DNA from: Aquiluna sp.
GTDB taxonomy: Bacteria > Actinomycetota > Actinomycetes > Actinomycetales > Microbacteriaceae
Length of the DNA stretch: 57,454 bases
Direction: 5' to 3'
NCBI GenBank assembly: GCA_017854485.1
Contig: JAFMHN010000006.1
Location: 1-57,454 of the forward strand
Shown: in pieces, positions 1 to 10,773 of the stretch
How the letters are laid out: each line of letters opens with the position of its first letter
Numbering within the stretch: position 1 is the stretch's first letter
Notes under the pieces: generated by a model
The model's database searches: none
The model's input: the letters and a program-made list of their open reading frames with translations, nothing else
What the model was told of the DNA's origin: nothing
Program-made: the position numbers and the translations under genes

Positions 1-6
1 ACTTTG

Positions 7-79
7 TGGAGACTAGGGGGGTCGAACCCCTGACCCCCTGCTTGCAAAGCAGGTGCTCTACCAACTGAGCTAAGTCCCC
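7..79 (-). tRNA. tRNA-Ala (anticodon TGC)
   Basis: A complete 73-nt cloverleaf reads on the minus strand. The acceptor arms GGGGACT and AGTCTCC pair imperfectly but recognisably. The D arm (AGCTCAGTTGGTAGAGC), an anticodon loop CTTTGCAAG giving TGC, and a T arm with GGTTCGACC are visible. The discriminator A is followed by CAAAGT, so CCA is not encoded and must be added by the nucleotidyltransferase at 21 kb. It follows tRNA-Ile(GAT), the usual Ile-Ala pair downstream of gyrA in actinobacteria. Confidence 0.97.
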
Positions 80-113
80 GAAGCGAGCCTTCCCTTGTGG
101 AAAGTGCTCACCG

Positions 114-187
114 TGGGCCTAGGAGGACTTGAACCTCCGACCTCTTCATTATCAGTGAAGCGCTCTAACCACCTGAGCTATAGGCCC
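114..187 (-). tRNA. tRNA-Ile (anticodon GAT)
   Basis: A 74-nt cloverleaf on the minus strand has acceptor arm GGGCCTA pairing with TAGGCCC. The D arm, an anticodon loop containing CTGATAA (anticodon GAT) and the T-arm sequence GGTTCAAGTCC are all visible. The discriminator A is followed by CGG, so CCA is not encoded. It lies between the DUF3566 gene and tRNA-Ala, probably in one transcript with them. Confidence 0.97.
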
Positions 188-240
188 GTTGAGCAAGATG
201 ATGCTACTAGAAAAAACCAACCGCCACAAACTCTAATTTC

Positions 241-642
241 TTAGTTATTGGTAAAGGTGAGCGAAAGCCCGCCAACCAGCTTAGAAATTAGGTTGAAAAT
301 GACCGCCCAGACCGCCCAAAGTGCTGTGGTTAGCACAACGTTAAGCAGGGCCAGGGTGGTGGCAGTTGTCATAACATTCGTGAAAGAAAAGTCTTCCTCG
401 AGGTTAATGTTGCTGCCATCTCCAAGAATGGAGCCCAGCAGGCTGCCAATCGAGGAGAAGATTCCGGAGTTTGCAAGTACCGACCAGATAAGCCAGGCGC
501 CAACGATCAGGGCTATTGATGAAGCGATAGAAATAAGGAAGCCAACCTTCACCGCTGACCAGACATCTACGGCACGTAGTTTTAGTCGGATCTGCTTCTT
601 AGGCTCTTTTGGCTGCTTATTCCGGTTGAACAGCTGTGTCAC
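241..642 (-). CDS. DUF3566-family membrane protein
   Basis: A 133-residue protein of the DUF3566 type, which sits directly downstream of gyrA in many actinobacteria. It has a basic, hydrophilic N-terminus (about residues 1-25, rich in Lys/Arg), then two hydrophobic segments near residues 33-57 and 95-120 separated by a glycine/serine-rich stretch. The start is a GTG at 642 preceded by AAGGAGC at a suitable distance; this overlaps the 3' end of gyrA by 26 nt, suggesting translational coupling. The function of the family is unknown. Its conserved linkage to gyrase suggests, but does not show, a role near the membrane in chromosome or envelope biology. Confidence 0.85.
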   Translation of the reverse strand: MTQLFNRNKQPKEPKKQIRLKLRAVDVWSAVKVGFLISIASSIALIVGAWLIWSVLANSGIFSSIGSLLGSILGDGSNINLEEDFSFTNVMTTATTLALLNVVLTTALWAVWAVIFNLISKLVGGLSLTFTNN

Positions 643-3136
643 TGGCCGCTCCTTCGGTTTCGGTTTCGATCTCGTCGTTTGTCTCTAGATTGCGCTCTGA
701 GTTCCGAGCTATCGAAAGCACCGAGTCGTTGTCGTCAAATCTAGCAAAGACTACGCCCATGGTGTCGCGGCCCTTGGCAGGAACCTCGGTTGCAGCTGAT
801 CGGATCACCTTTCCAGAGGAAAGTACGGCTAGCACCTCATCGGTTTCATCAACCATTAGTGCGCCAACTAGGTCGCCGCGCTTTTCATCAAGCTTGGCTA
901 CCTTGATTCCGATGCCGCCACGCTTTTGAACGCGGTATTGGTCGGCTGCGGTTCGCTTGGCATAACCACCCTCGGTTACAACAAAGACGAATCCAGATTC
1001 ACCGATCACCGAGGCCGATAGCAGCTCGTCGCCCTTGCGGAACGCCATGCCAATCACACCTGAGGTATCGCGGCCCATCGGGCGCATCGAATCATTGGCG
1101 GCGGAGAACCTGATCGACATACCCTTGCGGCTTACCAGCAGCACGTCGTTTTCTTCACTTACCAGCATGGCGTTCACAAGCTCGTCGTCCTCGCGCAGCT
1201 TGATTGCAATGATGCCGCCGGTGCGGGCGGTGTCATAAAGCTCAAGCGAGGTCTTTTTGACAAGCCCGTTTCTGGTTGCCATCACCAGATATGGCTGCTC
1301 CTGGTAGTCCTTTAGATCCAGAACCTTGACCACGCGTTCCTCGGGCTGCAGAGCCAAAAGGTTTGCAACGTGCTGACCCTTGGCGTCTCTTCCTGATTCT
1401 TGAATCTCGTAGACCTTGGAGCGGTAAACGCGACCGGTGTTTGTAAAGAACATCAACCAGTGGTGGGTGGTGGAAACGATGAAGTTCTGCACCACATCAT
1501 CAGCTCGAAGGCTGGCGCCTCTAACACCGCGGCCGCCGCGGTGTTGAATGCGGTAGTTATCGCTTCTGGTGCGCTTGATGTAACCACCCTGAGTCAGGGT
1601 CACAACCATTTCTTCCTGGGGAATCAGGTCCTCGACGCTGACATCGCCGTCGTAGCCGAGCATGATCTCGGAGCGGCGATCATCACCGTACTTGTTGGTG
1701 ATTTCAGCTAGTTCCTCGGCAACAATCTCGCGCTGTGCGTTTTCGTCGGCAATGATGCGCTGGAACTCAACGATTTGCTTTTCAAGTTCGGCTGCCTCGT
1801 CGATAATCTTCTGGCGCTCAAGAGCCGCAAGCTGTCTTAGCTGCATGTTCAAAATTGCACGGGCCTGGAGCTCATCGATCTTGAGCAGCTTAATCAGGCC
1901 ATCACGCGCATCTTCAACCGTTGGGCTCTTGCGGATGAGTGCGATTACCTCGTCCAGTGAATCCAGGGCCTTTAGGTAACCGCGAAGGATGTGGGCACGC
2001 TCTTCGGCCTTGCGCAAGCGGAACTGAGTTCTGCGCACAATGATGTCGATCTGGTGAGTTACCCAGTTGGTGATAAAGCCATCGATGGACAGCGTCCTTG
2101 GAACACCATCGACCAAAGCCAGCATGTTGGCACCGAAGTTGTCCTGTAGTTGGGTGTACTTGAACAGGTTGTTTAGAACAACCCTGGCAACAGCGTCCTT
2201 CTTCAAAACAATCACAAGGCGCTGACCGGTTCGACCAGAGGTCTCGTCGCGAATGTCCGCAATTCCAGTGAGTTTGCCCTCTTTTGTGAGTTCGGCGATC
2301 TTCAGAGCCAGGTTGTCGGGGTTCACCTGATAGGGAAGCTCGGTTACCACTAGGCAGGTGCGGTTGTGGATTTCCTCAACGTTTACAACTGCGCGCATGG
2401 TGATTGAACCGCGACCGGTTCGGTAGGCATCTTCGATGCCGCGGCGACCTAGGATTTGGGCTCCGGTTGGGAAATCTGGCCCCTTCACGATCTTGATTAG
2501 CTCGTCGATTAGCTCGTCACCCAAAATGGTTGGGTTCTTGAGCACGAACTGAGCTGCCTCAGCTACCTCACGAAGGTTGTGAGGCGGGATGTTTGTCGCC
2601 ATACCAACGGCAATACCGATTGAACCGTTGACCAGCAGGTTTGGGAACCTGGCTGGCAGAATTGTTGGCTCCTGGGTGCGGCCGTCGTAGTTGTCCTGAA
2701 AATCAACGGTTTCTTCGTCGATATCCCGGACCATCTCCATTGCCAAAGGTGCCATCTTGCACTCGGTGTAACGAGGGGCAGCAGCCGGGTCATTACCTGG
2801 GGATCCGAAGTTTCCCTGGCCCCAAACAAGCGGGTAGCGCAGGTTCCAGTCCTGAACCAAACGGACCAGGGTGTCATAGATAGCAGTGTCACCGTGAGGG
2901 TGGAACTGACCCATGACATCACCGACGACACGGGAGCACTTCGAAAACTGCTTGTCTGGACGATATCCACCGTCATACATCGCATAGAGAACCCTGCGGT
3001 GCACTGGCTTTAGTCCATCTCTCACGTCCGGCAGCGCTCGGCCCACGATAACGCTCATTGCGTAGTCGAGGTAGCTTCGCTGCATTTCGACCTGAAGGTC
3101 GATTTGTTCTATCTTGTCGATCTGATTTTCTGACAT
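617..3136 (-). CDS. gyrA: DNA gyrase subunit A
   Basis: Breakage-and-reunion subunit of DNA gyrase, which introduces negative supercoils with GyrB. With the ATG at 3136 the protein has 839 residues and begins MSENQ; that ATG follows an AGGAGA ribosome site 13 bp after the gyrB stop. A longer frame to 3220 would overlap gyrB and is not supported. The catalytic tyrosine is Tyr123 in PRYTE. The quinolone-determining loop reads [10 protein letters not shown] (79-88), with Thr where E. coli has Ser83. The C-terminal wrapping domain carries a GyrA box in the variant form QHRGGRG, followed by beta-pinwheel repeats. The tail is acidic. Gene order gyrB-gyrA-DUF3566 indicates one operon. Confidence 0.98.
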   Translation of the reverse strand: MSENQIDKIEQIDLQVEMQRSYLDYAMSVIVGRALPDVRDGLKPVHRRVLYAMYDGGYRPDKQFSKCSRVVGDVMGQFHPHGDTAIYDTLVRLVQDWNLRYPLVWGQGNFGSPGNDPAAAPRYTECKMAPLAMEMVRDIDEETVDFQDNYDGRTQEPTILPARFPNLLVNGSIGIAVGMATNIPPHNLREVAEAAQFVLKNPTILGDELIDELIKIVKGPDFPTGAQILGRRGIEDAYRTGRGSITMRAVVNVEEIHNRTCLVVTELPYQVNPDNLALKIAELTKEGKLTGIADIRDETSGRTGQRLVIVLKKDAVARVVLNNLFKYTQLQDNFGANMLALVDGVPRTLSIDGFITNWVTHQIDIIVRRTQFRLRKAEERAHILRGYLKALDSLDEVIALIRKSPTVEDARDGLIKLLKIDELQARAILNMQLRQLAALERQKIIDEAAELEKQIVEFQRIIADENAQREIVAEELAEITNKYGDDRRSEIMLGYDGDVSVEDLIPQEEMVVTLTQGGYIKRTRSDNYRIQHRGGRGVRGASLRADDVVQNFIVSTTHHWLMFFTNTGRVYRSKVYEIQESGRDAKGQHVANLLALQPEERVVKVLDLKDYQEQPYLVMATRNGLVKKTSLELYDTARTGGIIAIKLREDDELVNAMLVSEENDVLLVSRKGMSIRFSAANDSMRPMGRDTSGVIGMAFRKGDELLSASVIGESGFVFVVTEGGYAKRTAADQYRVQKRGGIGIKVAKLDEKRGDLVGALMVDETDEVLAVLSSGKVIRSAATEVPAKGRDTMGVVFARFDDNDSVLSIARNSERNLETNDEIETETEGAASDTAVQPE

Positions 3137-3149
3137 TTGTCTCTCCTGC

Positions 3150-5093
<1,944 letters not shown>

Positions 5094-5207
5094 TTACTTC
5101 CCGTTTGGGTTAGCTCCACGTAAATGCGGTCCAGGACCGACTGAGATTCGGGTTTGCTAACCCCTACATTCTACCCTAGAGCCGAGAAAAACTCTGGGAT
5201 ATGGTTA

Positions 5208-5696
5208 TTAGCCATAAGTGTCGCGTGGGCCGCGTCCTGGAACCGACCGGGAGCCTTTTTTCCAACTTGGGGCCGTTGGGCCCAAAAACATCACCTGATC
5301 AATGATCAGGTTCGGGTGTTCGAGCTTTAGCTTTTCGAGGATCTGTGGTTCTAGTAGACGAAGCTGGGTCGCCCAGGCGGTCGATCGGCACCTGACCACC
5401 AATTGGGACCCCTTTAGTTCTTCTGGGAACGACGCCTCGGCGCTTTCTTTGCCGACCACCTTGTCCCAATCAGAGAACAGAGCAGCCTTCTCGAGCTGAC
5501 CTCCCCAGTTGAACTCGCCAAAAAGATGTTCCAGCCCCTGTTCGGCTGTGATGAGGTCCCGACCCTTGTCGAATGGTTTTGATCCGCGCTTTTGGTAGCG
5601 GTCACGCCTTTTTTCATCGCGGGACTTTATGCCGTGTGAGTTTGCCAGGAAACTCTTGAAGAAGCCGTCAGCCACATGGAAGTCCATCTCACGCAC
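5208..5696 (-). CDS. DciA-like DUF721 protein (helicase-loading factor family)
   Basis: A 162-residue protein with the DUF721 core at about residues 48-140 (WDKVVG, then FPEELKGSQLVVRC and TAWATQLRLLEPQI). Members are related to DciA, which helps load the replicative helicase DnaB in bacteria lacking DnaC/DnaI; no DnaC-like gene is seen here. The basic N-terminus (about 24-45) fits DNA binding. The chosen start is the GTG at 5696, because GAAGGGGG lies 6 nt upstream; the ATG at 5687 is an alternative. It overlaps the recF stop by 8 nt, so it belongs to the dnaN-recF transcription unit. Functional assignment rests on family and context. Confidence 0.85.
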   Translation of the reverse strand: MREMDFHVADGFFKSFLANSHGIKSRDEKRRDRYQKRGSKPFDKGRDLITAEQGLEHLFGEFNWGGQLEKAALFSDWDKVVGKESAEASFPEELKGSQLVVRCRSTAWATQLRLLEPQILEKLKLEHPNLIIDQVMFLGPTAPSWKKGSRSVPGRGPRDTYG

Positions 5697-6822
5697 CGAT
5701 AACCCCCTTCGATACCGAAAGTTCAGCCGCCCAATCCAACTGTGGGGCCATCGCCTGATCCGCGGCGGTTATAAAGACCTGCTCGTAGTCGGTTACGAAT
5801 TCGAGCAGTCTTTGGCGCCTGCCCTTATCCAACACAGCAAACACATCGTCCAGCAGCAATATTGGGTCTCCAAGGTCCGAGTTTTTTCTGGACACCGAGC
5901 CAAGCGCAAGCTTTAGGCCCAGAGCAAGAGACCAGGCTTCGCCCTGGGACGCATGGGATTTGGCGAGGAGACCAGCTTTTTCGATTACCAACTCGTCCCG
6001 GTGTGGGCCAGCAAGGGTGATGCCGCGCTCCAGCTCCCTGTCCCTAAGTGTTTCGAGCCTCTGGTAGAAGTCATTGGCGTATGCCTTGGCATCGGGTTCG
6101 ATGTCTGCAAAATTCTCACCCTCATCTGCTCCAACCGCCGAAACCAGCCGAAGTCTTACCTCCTCCTTGGAGGCGCTGAGTTTGGCGTAGAAATCCTTTA
6201 TTAGTGGCTCTAGTTGTGCCACAAGACGAAGACGTTCAATTGTTAGCTCGGTTCCGAGTGCCACGAGCTGGTCATCCCAAATATCGAGTGTTCCAAGATC
6301 GGGGTTCTTGACGGATCGAGCGGATTTGAGCAATGCGTTGCGCTGCTTCAGAACCCGGTCATAATCTGATCTCACAGCGGCAAGCCGCGGTTTTAGTTGC
6401 ACCAGAGACGAGTCCATAAACGCACGCCGGTCACTGGGATCGCGTCTAATTAGGTCTAGGTCCTCCGGAGCAAAGGTCACGGTTCGAATTAGCCCAAGAA
6501 TTTCCGAGGTCTTTTTTCGTTGCGATCCATTCAGGAAAAACCTGTTCGGCCTGTCCTTGTTGAGTTCTACCCCCACGATGATCTCTCGACCCTGGTGGCT
6601 TACCTTTGCTGACAACTGAGAAGAGCTCTGGTTTTTTTGGATAAGGGATTGGTAACCGGCTACCCGATGGGATTCAAGGGTGGAAAGATAACCGATCGCC
6701 TCAACAAGGTTTGTTTTTCCCTCGCCATTTTCACCGATTATCAAAACTGGGCCAGCTGGGAACTCCGCGCCTAATTGCTCGTAGTTTCGATAACCAGTCA
6801 GCTGTAAAGATCTAAGCCACAA
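5689..6822 (-). CDS. recF: DNA replication and repair protein RecF
   Basis: SMC-like ATPase that loads RecA at single-strand gaps. The 377-residue length is normal. The Walker A motif is GENGEGKTN at residues 30-38, the signature-like AGPHRDEL lies in the C-terminal half, and Walker B is ILLLDDVFAVLD near residue 325. The start is TTG at 6822: the protein then begins MWLRSLQLTGYRNY, matching the family, with AGCAGG upstream, and no ATG or GTG is available in frame before the dnaN stop. It sits 16 nt after dnaN and overlaps the dciA start. Confidence 0.96.
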   Translation of the reverse strand: MWLRSLQLTGYRNYEQLGAEFPAGPVLIIGENGEGKTNLVEAIGYLSTLESHRVAGYQSLIQKNQSSSQLSAKVSHQGREIIVGVELNKDRPNRFFLNGSQRKKTSEILGLIRTVTFAPEDLDLIRRDPSDRRAFMDSSLVQLKPRLAAVRSDYDRVLKQRNALLKSARSVKNPDLGTLDIWDDQLVALGTELTIERLRLVAQLEPLIKDFYAKLSASKEEVRLRLVSAVGADEGENFADIEPDAKAYANDFYQRLETLRDRELERGITLAGPHRDELVIEKAGLLAKSHASQGEAWSLALGLKLALGSVSRKNSDLGDPILLLDDVFAVLDKGRRQRLLEFVTDYEQVFITAADQAMAPQLDWAAELSVSKGVIGA

Positions 6823-6838
6823 CCCGTGCCTGCTTCGC

Positions 6839-7969
6839 TTATGAAACTAGAAGATTTGGCTGGAGCAGGTAACGGAAGTCTTTGTCGCCGTCTTTTGGAT
6901 CTACAGGGCTGATGAGTACCGGTCCTGGTTTGTTTGGATTGTTCGGGTTTACCGTGAAACCAATCTTGACGCTCTCGGCGTCTAGACCTGCTAAAGCATC
7001 AGACAAAAACTGCGGCCTAAGGGAAACAAGTGTTTCTCCGCCCTTTAGTGAGCACGCGATCTGTTCGGATGCATCAGCTACGTCCGAACCAATTGACTCA
7101 AGGGAGAGTTCACCCTCTGAGAACTTATAACGGAGTGGCTTCTCGCGGTCAACAACCAGCGCCACTCGTCTGGTGGCATTTAGTAGATCTTGGTTGTTCA
7201 AAACAGCGAAGTTTTCAGTGTCTTGAGGGAAAAGCTGCAGCACAGCTGGGTACTTACCCTTGATTGTGGCGGTAGACACTGTTTTGTTGCCGCTGGAAAA
7301 ACCAATCATTTCTTTCTCGGTCTCGCCGAACGCAAGTTCTAAATCGCCTTCATGGCTGAAGGTCTTAGCGATCTCGTTGAGGACCCGCGCTGGAATCAAG
7401 ACATCCCGGTCAATTGCTTTCCCTGTCCAAGGTAGTGACTTGACTGCAACTCGGAAGCGGTCGGTTGCAACCATTGTTAGGTTTTTCGCGTCAGCCTGGA
7501 TCATCACCGCGGTAAGCACTGGAGTAACTTCTTCTCGGGAGGCCGCTGATGCCACCTTCGCAACCGAGTTTGTGAATTCCGCTGCAGACACTTTCCCGGT
7601 TGCCGCTGGAAATTCAGGGGTATCCGGATAATCAGTTGTTGCCATGGAGGACAGCGAAAATTTGCTTGACCCTGAGGTCACCTGGAGCCTGGATTCGTCA
7701 ATCACCAAAGAGACAGAAGAGGCTGGTAGTTTGCTAACGATTTCAGATAGCAGTCGAGCTTGGACCAAAACCTTGCCTGGTGCTTCAACTGCGGCCGCAA
7801 TTTTTACCCTTGCCGCTACTTCGTAGTCAAAGATAGAGAGGACTACTTCGTCCTTTGTTGCTTCGATCATCACACCAGATAGCTGAGGAAGCTGTGGTCT
7901 TGGAGACAAAAGACGTACTAGAAAAGAAACAGCATCACTTAGAACTTCGCGATCGGCCTGAAATTTCAT
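6839..7969 (-). CDS. dnaN: DNA polymerase III beta sliding clamp
   Basis: The clamp that tethers DNA polymerase to the template, 376 residues, matching the family. Three beta-clamp domains follow one another, recognised by the start MKFQADREVLSDAVSFL, the central VLTAVMIQ..ATDRFRVAV segment, and the C-terminal FRYLLQP, the conserved hydrophobic-pocket end. The ATG at 7969 has AGGAAG 5-10 nt upstream. The gene is read away from the dnaA-dnaN gap and starts the recF-dciA series. Confidence 0.97.
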   Translation of the reverse strand: MKFQADREVLSDAVSFLVRLLSPRPQLPQLSGVMIEATKDEVVLSIFDYEVAARVKIAAAVEAPGKVLVQARLLSEIVSKLPASSVSLVIDESRLQVTSGSSKFSLSSMATTDYPDTPEFPAATGKVSAAEFTNSVAKVASAASREEVTPVLTAVMIQADAKNLTMVATDRFRVAVKSLPWTGKAIDRDVLIPARVLNEIAKTFSHEGDLELAFGETEKEMIGFSSGNKTVSTATIKGKYPAVLQLFPQDTENFAVLNNQDLLNATRRVALVVDREKPLRYKFSEGELSLESIGSDVADASEQIACSLKGGETLVSLRPQFLSDALAGLDAESVKIGFTVNPNNPNKPGPVLISPVDPKDGDKDFRYLLQPNLLVS

Positions 7970-8297
7970 TACAACTTCCTAGCTTTATGGGCTTTTATCT
8001 TGTCACAAAGCACCCACAGTTACACATTCGAGTATTTGGGGTTAAAAATAAAAAGTTTAAATATCTTTAATAATTACTAATAACCTGCTGTGGAAATGTG
8101 AATAACTAACTACTGCCCTTTTGTAATTTGAGAACTACATAGGTGTAAGTTGTTCACAGTTGTGGGGATAAGTCTGTGGATAACTACTAGTCCTGTTTAT
8201 AAATTAATTGAAATACACAAAAAGTGACAAGTTATTGGGTTTCTGAGACACTTTTATCAACAGAAATTTGTGTGGTTATCCACAGGTAGTTTGAAAA
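7970..8297. other. oriC: Probable oriC: dnaA-dnaN intergenic region
   Basis: This 328-bp gap holds no gene. It has a strongly AT-rich stretch at about 8041-8085, suited to unwinding. DnaA boxes follow: perfect copies TGTGGATAA at 8175-8183 and TTATCCACA at 8276-8284; single-mismatch copies at 8097-8105 (TGTGAATAA), 8163-8171 (TGGGGATAA) and 8254-8262 (TTATCAACA). A second AT-rich block lies at about 8196-8220. The dnaA-dnaN gap is the standard position of oriC in actinobacteria. Origin function itself is inferred. Confidence 0.8.
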
Positions 8298-9686
8298 CTA
8301 TTTGTGATTGTCTTTGATTTTCACGATGATCTCTGACACCTGGTTATAGATGTAGCGCTTTTCTCTCATCTGGGTGCTGATCTTTTTTGTCGCATACATC
8401 ACAGTCGTGTGGTCTCTGTTTCCGAAATGGGTCCCAATTTTGGGAAGCGATAAGTCTGTAAGCTCCCGGCAAATGTGCATCGCTATCTGCCTGGCAAGTG
8501 CGATTGCAGCCTGACGACCGGAACCAGTGATTTGTTCCTGGGTGATTTTGTAATAGGACGCCGTGGCAGCGATGATCTCCTGTGGGCTAATTCTCGTGTC
8601 CTCCGAGATCGAAAAGCTATCCTTCAGGACTGTCTGAATCAGTTCCATATCAATCTGCTGTCGATTTAGGTTCGCAAACGCAGTGACCCTGATTAGGGTC
8701 CCCTCTAGCTCTCTGATGTTTGAGGAAATTCTAGAGGCCATAAACTCAACGACCTCGTCAGGTATTTCGATTCGTTCAATCGCGGCTTTTTTCCTAAGAA
8801 TGGCAACACGGGTCTCGAACTCGGGCGCTTGAATGTCTGTGATCAAACCCCATTCGAAGCGCGATAGCATGCGCTCCTCAAATCCTTCAAGCTGCTTAGG
8901 CCTTAGGTCCGAGGTGATTACAACCTGTTTGTTGTGGTCGTGAAGGTTGTTAAAGGTGTGGAAGAAAGCCTCTTGGGTTTGGTCTTTACCCTGCAGGAAC
9001 TGAATGTCATCAACAAGCAGGATGTCCACGTCCCGGTACTGAGCCTGGAAGTCTGCTGTCTTGTTGTTCTGGATGGCGTTGATGAAGTCGTTCGTGAATT
9101 CTTCGCTGGATACGTAGCGAACTTTGGTTCTGGGCTTTAGGTGCATCGCATAGTGACCAATTGCGTGCAGCAGGTGAGTCTTACCCAAACCACTGGACCC
9201 ATATATGAACAGCGGGTTGTATGCCTCTGCCGGTGCCTCAGCGACCGCAAATGCGGCCGCGTGGGCAAAGCGGTTGGATCCTCCGGTTACAAAATTCTCG
9301 AAACTATATTTTGGGTTTAGGTGTGACTCGTCAGTTGTTGCCACTGGTCCCGTCGCAGGGTCCCGATCTACTACAGGAGGCTCTGGCTCCTGAACGAACT
9401 CAACTCGAGTCGGTGTTTGAAGGTCTTCGTTGGTGATTACTAGGAACGAAGTGGGCCCACCAAATTCGGCGATCTCACCCAGGGCATCCAGTAGTAACTC
9501 CCGCAACCGCTGCTGAAGCATTGACCTGGTGGTTTCGTTTGGAACTTCTAGGTAAAGGGTCTCGTCCAATACACCTTTTGGAACTGCAAGGTCTAGGTGG
9601 CCTCTGAGGTGTGGAGTGACGCGAGGGTCTGTCGAAATCTTGGCTACAAGGTTGCCCCACATTGTAGTGAGAGCGACGTCGGCCAT
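8298..9686 (-). CDS. dnaA: Chromosomal replication initiator DnaA
   Basis: AAA+ initiator that binds DnaA boxes and opens oriC; 462 residues from the ATG at 9686. That start (MADVALTTMW) has AAGGA 8 nt upstream and matches the domain I beginning; the frame extends to 9731 but has no better start. Domain I covers about residues 1-90, a Pro/Asp-rich linker about 95-125, then the AAA+ core with Walker A GSSGLGKT (163-170) and Walker B DILLVDDIQF. The C-terminal helix-turn-helix carries the DnaA signature FGNRDHTTVMYA. A perfect DnaA box at 9712-9720 lies only 25 nt before the start, consistent with autoregulation. Confidence 0.98.
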   Translation of the reverse strand: MADVALTTMWGNLVAKISTDPRVTPHLRGHLDLAVPKGVLDETLYLEVPNETTRSMLQQRLRELLLDALGEIAEFGGPTSFLVITNEDLQTPTRVEFVQEPEPPVVDRDPATGPVATTDESHLNPKYSFENFVTGGSNRFAHAAAFAVAEAPAEAYNPLFIYGSSGLGKTHLLHAIGHYAMHLKPRTKVRYVSSEEFTNDFINAIQNNKTADFQAQYRDVDILLVDDIQFLQGKDQTQEAFFHTFNNLHDHNKQVVITSDLRPKQLEGFEERMLSRFEWGLITDIQAPEFETRVAILRKKAAIERIEIPDEVVEFMASRISSNIRELEGTLIRVTAFANLNRQQIDMELIQTVLKDSFSISEDTRISPQEIIAATASYYKITQEQITGSGRQAAIALARQIAMHICRELTDLSLPKIGTHFGNRDHTTVMYATKKISTQMREKRYIYNQVSEIIVKIKDNHK

Positions 9687-9997
9687 GGTCCAATCCTTAC
9701 GAGTAGAGAAGTTATCCACAGATTTTTGCACACATTAGGCACCCTGTGGAAAAACCATGAAGTGCTGTGGAAAACTAGAAGGCTATTCCCATTGCACTTC
9801 GATTGGAACATTCAAGTGGAAAGCCAGGACAAATATCAAATCCTTTCGGCGTGTCGCTCCCAATTTTTATGTTTTTTTATGAGAAGCGAGCCTCTGGGAA
9901 CATATTTGCAGTTAGTGCCTTGACTATCTAGCGGATACAGCGTAGATTACTGAAGTTGTTTTGGGACTTAATGCCCAACAGATCCAGGGAGTCTTCA
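9687..9997. promoter_or_regulatory. dnaA-rpmH divergent control region with DnaA boxes
   Basis: A 311-bp gap between divergent dnaA and rpmH with no gene. A perfect DnaA box TTATCCACA is at 9712-9720. Two one-mismatch boxes, TGTGGAAAA, are at 9745-9753 and 9766-9774. These sit where the dnaA promoter and leader must be, so DnaA autorepression is likely. The right side holds the rpmH promoter, listed separately. No clear dnaA -35/-10 pair could be picked out by eye. Confidence 0.7.
9920..9948 (+). promoter_or_regulatory. Promoter of rpmH operon
   Basis: TTGACT at 9920-9925 and TAGATT at 9943-9948 are separated by exactly 17 nt, a near-consensus housekeeping promoter reading towards rpmH. The predicted transcript start is about 9955, leaving a leader of roughly 43 nt with an AGGGAG ribosome site before the GTG at 9998. 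Confidence 0.75.
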
Positions 9998-10135
9998 GTG
10001 AGCAAGCGCACATTTCAGCCGAACAATCGTCGTCGTGCAAAAAAGCACGGTTTCCGTCTTCGCATGCGCACCCGTGCCGGTCGTGCCATCTTGGCAGCTC
10101 GCCGTCGTAAGGGTCGTACCGAACTAAGCGCCTAG
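9998..10135 (+). CDS. rpmH: 50S ribosomal protein L34
   Basis: A 45-residue, highly basic protein that reads [19 protein letters not shown] at the start and ends with [11 protein letters not shown], the classic L34 pattern. The start is GTG at 9998, with AGGGAG 6 nt upstream. It is the first gene of rpmH-rnpA-yidD-yidC-khpB-rsmG, diverging from dnaA, the conserved bacterial arrangement. Confidence 0.97.
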   Translation: MSKRTFQPNNRRRAKKHGFRLRMRTRAGRAILAARRRKGRTELSA

Positions 10136-10142
10136 AGGGCAG

Positions 10143-10466
10143 TTGCTAGCTCGCGAGCATCGACTCACTTCAAGCGGTGACATTCGCACTGTAATTAGGT
10201 CGGGCAAACGAAGCAGCAATAAGTTCGTGACTCTTCACTATCTCCCCGCAGAGACCCATCAATTTGCAATCGTGACTTCGCGCGCCGTTGGTAACGCTGT
10301 CGTGCGCAATAAGCTCCGCAGGCGGACCAAAGCGATATTGCGGACCCTGATAGAAACAACCCCCGAGGTAAAGGGTGTCTTTAGATACCGGCCCGAGGCC
10401 AACCACCTAACCTTTGATGAACTGACAGCGTCGGTAACCGAGCTGCTTCAGCGGACCAAAAAATGA
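10143..10466 (+). CDS. rnpA: Ribonuclease P protein component
   Basis: Protein subunit of RNase P, which matures tRNA 5' ends with the M1-type RNA (the RNA gene is not in this window). At 107 residues it has the conserved basic core VGNAVVRNKLRRRTKAILR (the RNR motif) and the N-terminal REHRLTSSGDIRTV segment. The start is TTG at 10143, 7 nt after the rpmH stop, with GAGGGC just upstream. Its stop overlaps the yidD ATG as ATGA. Confidence 0.95.
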   Translation: MLAREHRLTSSGDIRTVIRSGKRSSNKFVTLHYLPAETHQFAIVTSRAVGNAVVRNKLRRRTKAILRTLIETTPEVKGVFRYRPEANHLTFDELTASVTELLQRTKK

Positions 10467-10771
10467 GGGCCCTCTATTTCTTGGTCTTGTTGCCAAGGAA
10501 TATTTTGATTGCCCCGGTTCTAATTTGGCGCAAGGCCATCTCCCCGCTTTACGGTGATGTTTGTCGCTATTACCCATCCTGCTCGAGTTACGGTCTGCAG
10601 TCGTTACAGCGACTTGGAGCAATCCGGGCAATCCCCTTGACCGCTTGGCGTGTGCTCAGGTGTAATCCTTGGTCATCCGGTGGAGTTGACGAGGTTAGGG
10701 ATGCCCCCGCCTGGATATCAATAAGCCAGCTAGGATTTGTAAGTCCAGTTAATTCAGGGAAAAAGAGGTAA
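10463..10771 (+). CDS. yidD: Membrane protein insertion efficiency factor YidD
   Basis: A small membrane-associated protein of 102 residues that supports YidC-dependent insertion. The conserved YidD core is present: YRKAISP-like IWRKAISPLYGDVCRYYPSCSSYGLQ segment with cysteines, and the later RVLRCNPWSSGGVDEV. An N-terminal hydrophobic segment (residues 3-20) anchors it. It overlaps rnpA by 4 nt (ATGA) and ends 2 nt before yidC, so expression is coupled. Confidence 0.95.
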   Translation: MRALYFLVLLPRNILIAPVLIWRKAISPLYGDVCRYYPSCSSYGLQSLQRLGAIRAIPLTAWRVLRCNPWSSGGVDEVRDAPAWISISQLGFVSPVNSGKKR

Positions 10772-10773
10772 CA

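Noticed and set aside
5127-5139. CGGTCC-A-GGACCG palindrome in the gyrB leader as a supercoiling-sensitive operator
   Set aside because: A single short palindrome without a known protein; no further support.
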